This document shows positions 8,115 through 15,464 of a stretch of DNA of 64,000 nucleotides, in pieces. The notes under the pieces are model-generated. The model did not search any database. It was not told the DNA's origin and worked only from the letters and a program-made list of their open reading frames with translations. Position 1 is the first letter of the stretch, and every line of letters begins with the position of its first letter. The position numbers were made by a program, and so were the translations under genes. Origin of the DNA: Actinomadura luteofluorescens (GTDB taxonomy: Bacteria; Actinomycetota; Actinomycetes; Streptosporangiales; Streptosporangiaceae); contig NZ_JACCBA010000001.1 in NCBI RefSeq assembly GCF_013409365.1, forward strand, positions 8,122,001 through 8,186,000. The letters are read 5' to 3'.

Positions 8115-8945
8115 TCAGAGCAGCGCCTCGGCGATCGCCCGCAGGGCGGGACGGGGATCGCCGCCGGGCTCGGTCAGCACCTGGACGGCGACGTTGTCGG
8201 CGCCCGCCTCCAGGTGGGCGGCCAGCCGCGCGGCCACCGCCGCGGCGTCGCCGTGCGCGACCAGCGCGTCCACGAGCGCGTCGCTGCCGCCGCCCTCGAA
8301 GTCGCCGGCCGTGAACCCCAGCCGCTCGAAACTGGCGACGTAGTTGCGCAGGGCGAGGTAGCGGCCCAGGGTGTCCCTGGCGATCGCGCGGGCGCGCACC
8401 GGATCGGGTTCGAGCACGACCTTCTGCTCCGGCGCAAGCAGCGGGCCCGCCCCCAGGATCTCCCGAGCCGACCGGGTGTGCTCGGGCGTGGTCAGGTACG
8501 GGTGGGCGCCCGCGGCGCGCTCGGCCGCCAGCCGCAGCACCTTCGGCCCGAGCGCGGCGAGGACCCGCCCTTCCACGGGGACCTTCCCGGCGTCCAGCCG
8601 GTCGAGGTAGTCCACGATCGTCTCGTACGGGCTGCGGTACTCCTGGTCCCGCTCCCGGTGGCCGATGCCGGCGCCGAGCAGGAACCGCCCGCCGTGCGTC
8701 TCGTTCAGCCGGTGGTAGGCCGCGGCGGCCTCCTCGGCGGGCGTGCTCCACATGTTCACGATGCCGGTGGCGACCACGATGCGTCCGGTCGCGGCCAGGA
8801 GCCGCCCGGCGACGTCCGGGTCGGCCGGCGAGCCGCCGATCCAGACCGTGCCGTAGCCGAGCTCCTCGACGTCCCTGGCCAGTTCGGGGCTCAACTGCGG
8901 CCAGGGGCGCCAGATGCCGAGCCGTCCGAGTTCGATCTTGGTCAT
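8115..8945 (-). CDS. F420-dependent LLM-class oxidoreductase
   Basis: A 276-residue luciferase-like monooxygenase-fold enzyme, most like the actinobacterial F420-dependent subgroup annotated as TIGR03620. The TIM-barrel fold is suggested by LGRLGIWRP at the N-terminus, YGTVWIGGSPAD near residue 31, and GRFLLGAGIGHRER near residue 87, the segment that binds the cofactor phosphate in this family. It would transfer hydride between reduced F420 and an unknown substrate. It is divergent from polA with 61 bases between them and has no clear ribosome binding site. The substrate cannot be inferred. Confidence 0.85.
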   Translation of the reverse strand: MTKIELGRLGIWRPWPQLSPELARDVEELGYGTVWIGGSPADPDVAGRLLAATGRIVVATGIVNMWSTPAEEAAAAYHRLNETHGGRFLLGAGIGHRERDQEYRSPYETIVDYLDRLDAGKVPVEGRVLAALGPKVLRLAAERAAGAHPYLTTPEHTRSAREILGAGPLLAPEQKVVLEPDPVRARAIARDTLGRYLALRNYVASFERLGFTAGDFEGGGSDALVDALVAHGDAAAVAARLAAHLEAGADNVAVQVLTEPGGDPRPALRAIAEALL

Positions 8946-9006
8946 GCCGTCCCAACACCCCCGCCGCCGGTTTCATGCCCCATGCCCGGGTGCCAGGATG
9001 TGACAC

Positions 9007-11640
9007 ATGACGGACCGGCCCCGCCTGCTGCTCCTGGACGGCCACTCGCTGGCCTACCGGGCGTTCTACGCGCTGCCGGTCGAGAACTTCACCACCACCT
9101 CCGGGCAGCCGACCAACGTCGTGTACGGGTTCGCGAACATGCTCGCCAACGTGCTGCGGGACGAGCGCCCCACGCACGCGGCCGTCGCGTTCGACGTCTC
9201 CCGGCAGACGTTCCGGACCGAGGCGTACCCCGAGTACAAGGCCACCCGGGCGCGCTCGCCGCGGGAGTTCGGCAGCCAGCTGCCCCTCCTCGACCGGCTG
9301 CTCGCCGCGATGAGCGTGCCGGTGGTGCGGGCCCCCGGCTACGAGGCCGACGACGTCATCGCGACGCTGGCGACGGCGGCGGAGGCGGACGGCATGGACG
9401 TGCTGATCGTCACCGGCGACCGGGACGTGCTCCAGCTCGTCAGCGACGGCGTCACCGTCCTGTACTTCTACCGGACGGCCTCGGAGATGATCCGGTACAC
9501 GCCCGGCGCGGTGCGCGAGCGGTACGGGCTCACCCCGGCCCAGTACCCCGACTTCGCGGCGCTGCGCGGCGACCCGTCCGACAACCTGCCGAGCATCCCC
9601 GGCATCGGGGAGAAGACGGCCGCCCGGTGGGTGCGCGACTACGGGTCGCTGGCCGCCCTGCTGAAGCGCGCCGGCGAGGTCAGGGGCAAGGCGGGGGAGA
9701 AGCTGCGGGCCGCCGCCGGCACGGTCGCGCTGAACCGGCGGCTGACCGAGCTCGTGCGCGACCTGGACCTCCCGGTGGAGCCCGCCGGCCTGCGGCGGCG
9801 CCCGTACGACCTGGCGGCCTTCACCTCCCTGCTCGACGAGCTGGAGTTCCGCAACGCCAGCCTCCGGCAGCGCCTGTTCGCGGCGGACCCGGGCGGCGGA
9901 CGCCCCCCGCCGGACGCCGAGCCGGACCACGTCCAGGGGCGGGAACTGGGGCCGGACGAGCTGGCCCCCTGGCTCGCGTCGCACGCGACCGGCCTCACGG
10001 GGCTGGTCGCCGACTGCACGTGGGTGCGCGGCGCCGGAGACATCGCGCGGATCGCGCTGGCCGCGGGCGACGGGAACGCCGCGTCGTTCGAGCCGTCCGT
10101 CCTCACCGCGGAGGACGAGCGGGCCTTCGCCGCCTGGCTGGCCGATCCCGCCCGGCCGAAGGCGCTGCACGACGTGAAGTCGCTGCTGCGCGTCCTCGGC
10201 GAGCGCGGCCGGCGCCTCGACGGGATCGCCACCGACACCGCGATGGCCGCCTACCTCCTGCTGCCGGGCCTGGCCGCCTACGGGATCGCCGACCTCGCGG
10301 GCCGCCATCTCGGGCGCCGCCCGGCCGCCGAGGGCGCGGCCGGGCTGATGATGAGCGCCCGCGCCGTCCTCGACCTCGCCGGCGTGTTCGCCGCCGACCT
10401 GGCGTCCACGGGCATGGACGAGGTCCTGCGGGACGTCGAGCTGCCGCTGTCCCGCCTGCTCGCCCGCGCCGAACGCGCCGGCGTGCACGTCGACGCGGGC
10501 CAGCTGCACGAGCTGGAACGGTACTTCTCCGCCGGGATGGAGCGCGCCGCCGACGAGGCCGCCGAGATCGCCGGACGCCGCTTCAACCCCGCCTCGACCA
10601 AGCAGCTCCAGGAGGTGCTGTTCGGCGAGCTCGACCTGCCCAGGACCAAGAAGATCAAGTCGGGGTACTCCACCGACGTGGACGCTCTGACCTGGCTGGC
10701 CACCCGCACCGGCAACGGCCTGCCGCAGGTCCTGCTGCGGCACCGCGACCAGGCGAGGCTGCGCTCCACGGTCACCGGGCTCATCCGGGAGATCGGCGCG
10801 GACGGCCGGATCCACACCGACTTCCAGCAGACCGTCGCCGCGACCGGCCGCCTCACCTCCGCCGACCCGAACCTCCAGGTCATCCCGATCCGGACGGAGG
10901 AGGGGCGGCGCATCCGCCGCGCGTTCACGCCCGGCGAGGGCTACGCGGCGCTGATGACGGCCGACTACGGCCAGCTCGAACTGCGCGTCATGGCGCACCT
11001 GTCGCAGGACCCCACGCTGCTGGCGGCGTTCGAGTCCGGCGAGGACCTGCACACGACGATGGCCGCGCGGGTCTTCGGAGTGACCCCCGGAGGCGTCACC
11101 CCGGACATGCGCCGCAAGATCAAGGCGATGTCGTACGGGCTGGCCTACGGGCTGTCGGCGTTCGGCCTCTCCCGGCAGCTCGGCATCCCGGTGGCCGAGG
11201 CGCGCCCGCTGATGGACGCCTACTTCGAGCGGCTCGGCGGCGTCCGCGACTACCTCGACCACGTCGTCGCCGAGGCCCGGGCCACCGGCCACACCCGCAC
11301 GATCCTCGGCCGCCGCCGCTACCTGCCCCACCTGAACAGCGACGACCGGCGGCGCCGCGAGACCGCCGAGCGGATGGCGCTGAACGCCCCCGTCCAGGGC
11401 TCCGCCGCCGACATCGTCAAGATCGCGATGCTGCGGGTGGATGCGGCGCTGACCGCCGCCGGGCTCGCCAGCCGCCTGCTGCTCCAGGTGCACGACGAGA
11501 TCGTCCTGGAGGTGGCGCCCGGCGAGGCGGACGCGGTGCGGGAGATCGTCCGCACCGGGATGACGACGGCCTACCCGCTCGCGGTCGGCCTGGAGGTCGC
11601 CATCGGCACCGGCCCCGACTGGAACGCCGCCGCCCACTGA
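9007..11640 (+). CDS. polA: DNA polymerase I
   Basis: An 877-residue Pol I. The 5'-3' exonuclease domain occupies about residues 1-290 (LLLLDGHSLAYRAFYALP, then GYEADDVIATLA and VTGDRDVLQLV). The middle exonuclease-like domain (about 310-490) lacks recognisable DEDD residues, as in other actinobacterial Pol I, so proofreading is unlikely. The polymerase domain carries motif A DYGQLELRVMAHLS, motif B RRKIKAMSYGLAYG and motif C LLQVHDEIVLEV. Motif B has Tyr where E. coli has Phe762, a change known to favour dideoxynucleotide acceptance. AGGA eight bases before the ATG can act as a ribosome binding site. It functions in Okazaki fragment maturation and repair. Confidence 0.96.
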   Translation: MTDRPRLLLLDGHSLAYRAFYALPVENFTTTSGQPTNVVYGFANMLANVLRDERPTHAAVAFDVSRQTFRTEAYPEYKATRARSPREFGSQLPLLDRLLAAMSVPVVRAPGYEADDVIATLATAAEADGMDVLIVTGDRDVLQLVSDGVTVLYFYRTASEMIRYTPGAVRERYGLTPAQYPDFAALRGDPSDNLPSIPGIGEKTAARWVRDYGSLAALLKRAGEVRGKAGEKLRAAAGTVALNRRLTELVRDLDLPVEPAGLRRRPYDLAAFTSLLDELEFRNASLRQRLFAADPGGGRPPPDAEPDHVQGRELGPDELAPWLASHATGLTGLVADCTWVRGAGDIARIALAAGDGNAASFEPSVLTAEDERAFAAWLADPARPKALHDVKSLLRVLGERGRRLDGIATDTAMAAYLLLPGLAAYGIADLAGRHLGRRPAAEGAAGLMMSARAVLDLAGVFAADLASTGMDEVLRDVELPLSRLLARAERAGVHVDAGQLHELERYFSAGMERAADEAAEIAGRRFNPASTKQLQEVLFGELDLPRTKKIKSGYSTDVDALTWLATRTGNGLPQVLLRHRDQARLRSTVTGLIREIGADGRIHTDFQQTVAATGRLTSADPNLQVIPIRTEEGRRIRRAFTPGEGYAALMTADYGQLELRVMAHLSQDPTLLAAFESGEDLHTTMAARVFGVTPGGVTPDMRRKIKAMSYGLAYGLSAFGLSRQLGIPVAEARPLMDAYFERLGGVRDYLDHVVAEARATGHTRTILGRRRYLPHLNSDDRRRRETAERMALNAPVQGSAADIVKIAMLRVDAALTAAGLASRLLLQVHDEIVLEVAPGEADAVREIVRTGMTTAYPLAVGLEVAIGTGPDWNAAAH

Positions 11641-11685
11641 GGTGGCGGGGCGACTCGTGGGTAGTGCTCCCCTGGGGAGGGATTC

Positions 11686-12186
11686 ATGGAGATCGACATG
11701 ATCGTCGAGATTCCCCGGGGATCGCGCAACAAGTACGAGATGGACCACCGGCTCGGCCGCATCCGGCTCGACCGGATGCTGTTCACCTCGACGCAGTACC
11801 CGGCGGACTACGGGTACATCCCGGACACGTGCGCGGAGGACGGCGACCCGCTGGACGCGATGGTGCTGCTGGAGGAGCCGACCTTCCCCGGGTGCGTGAT
11901 CAGGGTGCGCAGCATCGGGGTGTTCTGGATGCTCGACGGGGGCGTCCCCGACGCCAAGATCCTCACCGTGGCGGCCGGGGACGTCCGCTACGCCGGGATC
12001 CGCGACCTGCGGGACGTCCACGAGCACGTCCTCGACGAGATCGCGCACTTCTTCGACATCTACAAGAGCCTGGAGCCCGGCAAGGGCACCGACGTGCGCG
12101 GCTGGCAGGACCGGCGGGTCGCCGACCGGACGATCGAGCGGGCCGCCGAGCGCGCGCGGGAGGTGGCCGGGAACGCCGCGACGTGA
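11686..12186 (+). CDS. ppa: Inorganic pyrophosphatase (family I)
   Basis: A 166-residue soluble family I pyrophosphatase hydrolysing PPi to two phosphates, pulling forward polymerase and ligase reactions. The signature EDGDPLDAMV (near residue 46) supplies the metal-binding aspartates, preceded by the YPADYGYIP substrate loop and followed by DIYKSLEPGK. Length is normal for actinobacteria. A GGGAGG site lies just before the ATG. It follows polA in the same direction after 45 bases, so the two may be cotranscribed, which would be functionally sensible. Confidence 0.97.
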   Translation: MEIDMIVEIPRGSRNKYEMDHRLGRIRLDRMLFTSTQYPADYGYIPDTCAEDGDPLDAMVLLEEPTFPGCVIRVRSIGVFWMLDGGVPDAKILTVAAGDVRYAGIRDLRDVHEHVLDEIAHFFDIYKSLEPGKGTDVRGWQDRRVADRTIERAAERAREVAGNAAT

Positions 12187-12198
12187 TCAGGTGGAGGC

Positions 12199-13743
12199 GT
12201 GAGGGGCAGCGAACCGGTCGTCGTCGTGGGCGCGGGTCCCGTCGGCCTGGTCACGGCGCTGCTGCTGGCGCGGCACGGCGTGCCATCGGTGGTGCTGGAG
12301 GCCGCCGCCCGCCGCGACCCGTCCGGGTCCCGGGCGATCTGCTTCCAGCGCGACGTCCTCGACGTGCTCGACCGGGTCGGCTGCGCCGAGACGATGATCG
12401 CGCGCGGGGTGACGTGGACGACCGGCCGCACCTACCACCGCGGGGACGAGCTGTTCGCCGTGACCTTCCCGGGCGCCGGGCGCGGCGCCGTGCCGCCCTG
12501 GATCAACATCTCCCAGGCGGAGGTCGAGGCGCGGCTGCGGGACCTGGCCGCCGCCGAACCGCTGGTGGAGGTCCGGTACGGGCATCGCGTCACCGGACTG
12601 CGCCAGGACGGGGACGGCGTCGAGGCCCTCGCCGAGGGGGCCGCCGTGCGCGGCACCCACCTGGTCGGCGCGGACGGCGGGCACGGCGCCGTCCGGGACC
12701 TGCTCGGCATCGGCTTCCCCGGCCGCACCTTCACCGACCGGTTCCTCATCTGCGACATCCGGGCGGACCTGCCGTTCCCGAGCGAGCGGCGGTTCTACTT
12801 CGATCCCGAATGGAATCCCGGGCGCCAGGTCCTGGTCCACCAGTGCCCGGACCGGACGTGGCGCATCGACTGGCAGGTGCCCGCCGACCTCGACCTCGAC
12901 GCCGAGCGCGGGTCGGGCGCGCTGGACGCCCGCATCCGCAGGATCACCGGGGACGTCCCGTACGAGATCGTGTGGGCCACCGTGTACCGGTTCCACGAGC
13001 GGGTCGCGGCGGCGTTCGCGTCCGGCCGCGCCTTCCTGGCCGGGGACGCCGCCCACGTCTACGCGCCGTTCGGTGCCCGCGGTCTGAACTCCGGCGTGCA
13101 GGACGCGGAGAACCTCGCCTGGAAGCTCGCGTTCGTCCGGCACGGCTGGGCCCCGCCCGCGCTGCTGCGCAGCTACGACGCCGAGCGCCGTGCGGCCGCC
13201 GAGGAGAACCTGCGGGTGACCACGCGGACGATGGAGTTCCTCGTCCCGCGGACCCCGCGGCAGCGGGCCCGGCGGCTGGAGTCCCTGGAGGCGGCCCGGA
13301 CCCACCCGGACCCCCGCACGATCGTCGACTCGGGCAGGCTCGCCGAGCCGTTCTGGTACCTGGACTCGCCGCTGACGACCCCGGCCGGGCAGGTGGAGGA
13401 CTTCCCTCGCGGTCCCGGGGCCGTCCGGCCGCCGCTGCCGGGCGTCCTCTGCCCGGACGGGCCGTGCGTCGTGGACGGGGAACCGACCCGCCTGCGCCGC
13501 CTGTTCGGCACACGATTCGTGGTCCTCACCCAGGGCGGGCGAACCGAGAGGCTGCCGACCGACGTCCCGCACGAGATCCACGCGCTGGACGACATCGACA
13601 CCGGCGGGGCACTGCGGGCGGCCCTGCACTCCGGCGCGGACACGGTCCACATCGTCCGCCCGGACGGTCACCTGGCCGCCGTGCTGCCGTCCTACGACCC
13701 CGAGGCCGCGGTCGCGGCCCTGCACCGCGCCTGCGGGCGCTAG
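12199..13743 (+). CDS. FAD-dependent aromatic-ring monooxygenase
   Basis: A 514-residue class A flavin monooxygenase of the p-hydroxybenzoate/phenol hydroxylase type. It shows the Rossmann FAD motif GAGPVGLVTALLLARHG at residue 11, the DG motif GADGGHGAVR near 155, and FLAGDAAHVYAPFGARGLN near 275, which binds FAD ribityl. The C-terminal 130 residues look like the thioredoxin-like lid of this family. It would hydroxylate an aromatic substrate with NAD(P)H and O2. The only in-frame start after an upstream TGA is the GTG at 12199; the GGAGG lies a single base before it, unusually close, so translation may depend on ribosomes finishing the pyrophosphatase gene 12 bases earlier. Confidence 0.88.
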   Translation: MRGSEPVVVVGAGPVGLVTALLLARHGVPSVVLEAAARRDPSGSRAICFQRDVLDVLDRVGCAETMIARGVTWTTGRTYHRGDELFAVTFPGAGRGAVPPWINISQAEVEARLRDLAAAEPLVEVRYGHRVTGLRQDGDGVEALAEGAAVRGTHLVGADGGHGAVRDLLGIGFPGRTFTDRFLICDIRADLPFPSERRFYFDPEWNPGRQVLVHQCPDRTWRIDWQVPADLDLDAERGSGALDARIRRITGDVPYEIVWATVYRFHERVAAAFASGRAFLAGDAAHVYAPFGARGLNSGVQDAENLAWKLAFVRHGWAPPALLRSYDAERRAAAEENLRVTTRTMEFLVPRTPRQRARRLESLEAARTHPDPRTIVDSGRLAEPFWYLDSPLTTPAGQVEDFPRGPGAVRPPLPGVLCPDGPCVVDGEPTRLRRLFGTRFVVLTQGGRTERLPTDVPHEIHALDDIDTGGALRAALHSGADTVHIVRPDGHLAAVLPSYDPEAAVAALHRACGR

Positions 13744-13745
13744 CT

Positions 13746-13915
13746 GTGTTTCCGCAGTCTCGGCCCACTTCGCTCGCCTGGGGCTCGCTACGTGACCGGT
13801 ACTGGGCGAACACGGCATCGCTTCGCGAACTGCCCGGTTTCGCTCGCCTCCGGCTTCGCTGCACCGGGCAGTTCACGCGTTCGCGGGCTTGACCGAGGCA
13901 GGTTCTAGACAGGCT
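13746..13915. other. Convergent intergenic region with a large inverted repeat and a dispersed-repeat motif
   Basis: Between two convergent genes, GAACTGCCCGGT (13827-13838) and ACCGGGCAGTTC (13863-13874) form a perfect 12-base inverted repeat with a 24-base loop rich in TTCGCTCGCC-like words. It probably acts as a terminator for both genes. The left end (13746-13757) carries GTGTTTCCGCAG, a word that recurs in the hairpin at 63905-63950, so the region may contain a family of intergenic repeats of this genome. Confidence 0.6.
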
Positions 13916-15394
13916 CTAGCTGGCGTCCAAGACGGCGCGGGCCGCGTTGTGGCCTGGGATTCCGCTGACGCCTCCGCCCCGCCTGGCGCCCGCCCCGCAC
14001 AGCAGCACGCGCGGATGCTCGGTCTCGACGCCCCACCGCCCGTGTTCCGCGGCCGCCTCCGCGAACGGCCACGACAGGTCGCGGTGGAAGATGTGTCCGC
14101 CAGGGAGGCCGACGCCGTTCTCCAGGTCGACGGGCGTCTTGGCCTCCAGGCACGGCGTGCCGTCGGGGGCGCGCAGGAGGCAGTCCTCGATCGGCTCGGC
14201 GAGTACCGCGTCGAAGGACGCCAGCGTCGCGCGCAGCGCCGCGGCGCGCGAGCCCTCGGGGTCGGACCGGAACAGGCGCGCGGGCATGTGCAGGCCGAAC
14301 AGCGTCAGCGTGTGGGCCCCGGCCTCCCGCAGTTCCGGTCCGAGAATGGACGGATCGGTCAGCGAATGGCAGTACACCTCGGCGGGCGGGACCGAGGGGA
14401 CGCGGCCGTCGCGGGCCTCGCGGTAGGCCCTGTCGATCTGCTCCCGGCTCTCGTTGATGTGGAAGGTGCCCGCGAACGCCTCCTCCGGCCGGACGGACGG
14501 GTCGCGCAGCCGCGGCAGCCGCGACAGCACCATGTTCACCTTCAGCTGCGACCCCTCGGCCGTCCCCTCCCGCGGCATGTTGACCAGCACCCACCTGGCC
14601 GAGGCGGCGTGCTCGGCGCCGTCCGCGTCCCGGAACGTGACCTCTCCGGCCGGGTCGACGTGCAGGACCTCCATGCCGGAGCGCAGTTCGGCCCCGGCCG
14701 CGCGGGCGGCGTCGGCCAGGGCCCCGGTCACCGCGCCCATGCCGCCGACGGGTACGTTCCAGTCACCGGTCCCGTTCCCGACGACGTGGTAGAGGAAGCA
14801 CCGGTTGGCCAGCAGCGACGGATCGGAGATGTCGGCGAACGTCCCGATCAGCGCGTCGGTGAGGACGACGCCGCGCACGGTGTCGTCGGTGAAGCGCTCG
14901 TCCACGACGTCTCCGATGGGCCGTTCGAACAGGTCGCGCCAGGCTTCCTCGTCGCCTACCACCTCCCGGAACCCCGCGCGGTCGCGCAGCGGTTCCAGCA
15001 GGGTCGGCGCGACGCGTTCGGCGACGTGACCGGCCATCGCGTAGAACCTCCGCCAGGCGGCGGCGTCGCCCTTGAGGGAGGCGGCCGTCCGCGCGGCGTC
15101 CCCGTTGTCGATCAGCAGGCCGCCGTCGCCGGCCGGCGTGTACGAGGCGAACCGCCGCCCGCGCAGCTCGATGCGCAGGCGCAGGTCCCGGATGATCCGT
15201 GACGGCAGCAGGCTCACCAGGTAGGAGTAGCGCGAGAGCCTCGCGTCCACGCCGGGGAAGACGCGCGCCGAGACCGCCAGCCCGCCGAAGTGCCCGAGCC
15301 GTTCCAGCACCAGCACGCGCCTGCCGGCGCCCGCCAGGTAGGCGGCCGCGACCAGGCCGTTGTGCCCGCCGCCCGCGATGATCACGTCGTACAT
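13916..15394 (-). CDS. Phytoene-desaturase-like FAD oxidoreductase
   Basis: A 492-residue flavoprotein of the carotenoid desaturase/isomerase (CrtI-like) superfamily. The FAD-binding motif IIAGGGHNGLVAAAYLAGAG sits at the N-terminus, and the C-terminal signature is LLCGAGARRGGGVSGIPGHNAARAVL. It is closer to the stand-alone actinobacterial NAD(P)/FAD oxidoreductases of this group than to true CrtI, and no crt gene lies nearby, so a carotenoid role is not supported. The ATG at 15394 places the nucleotide-binding strand directly at the start; no ribosome binding site is seen, and a GTG slightly upstream is possible. A divergent gene begins 70 bases away. Confidence 0.85.
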   Translation of the reverse strand: MYDVIIAGGGHNGLVAAAYLAGAGRRVLVLERLGHFGGLAVSARVFPGVDARLSRYSYLVSLLPSRIIRDLRLRIELRGRRFASYTPAGDGGLLIDNGDAARTAASLKGDAAAWRRFYAMAGHVAERVAPTLLEPLRDRAGFREVVGDEEAWRDLFERPIGDVVDERFTDDTVRGVVLTDALIGTFADISDPSLLANRCFLYHVVGNGTGDWNVPVGGMGAVTGALADAARAAGAELRSGMEVLHVDPAGEVTFRDADGAEHAASARWVLVNMPREGTAEGSQLKVNMVLSRLPRLRDPSVRPEEAFAGTFHINESREQIDRAYREARDGRVPSVPPAEVYCHSLTDPSILGPELREAGAHTLTLFGLHMPARLFRSDPEGSRAAALRATLASFDAVLAEPIEDCLLRAPDGTPCLEAKTPVDLENGVGLPGGHIFHRDLSWPFAEAAAEHGRWGVETEHPRVLLCGAGARRGGGVSGIPGHNAARAVLDAS

Positions 15395-15464
15395 GTCCAC
15401 AGGGAACCACACGGGCCGCCGGATGCGGGGAAATCCGTTGGCCCGTGCGGCCGCCGGGAGGAAG

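Noticed and set aside
8062..12048. Long minus-strand open frame opposite polA
   Set aside because: Antisense shadow of polA and the pyrophosphatase gene; no family motifs and no start signals.
8112..13892. Very long plus-strand open frame (over 1900 codons) across several genes
   Set aside because: It runs through LLM, polA, ppa and the monooxygenase gene in a non-matching frame and gives Arg/Pro/Gly/Ala-rich nonsense; it is the usual high-GC shadow of real genes.
13916..15394. Carotenoid biosynthesis cluster
   Set aside because: Only a CrtI-superfamily flavoprotein is present; no crtE, crtB or crtY homologue lies nearby, so a carotenoid pathway cannot be claimed.
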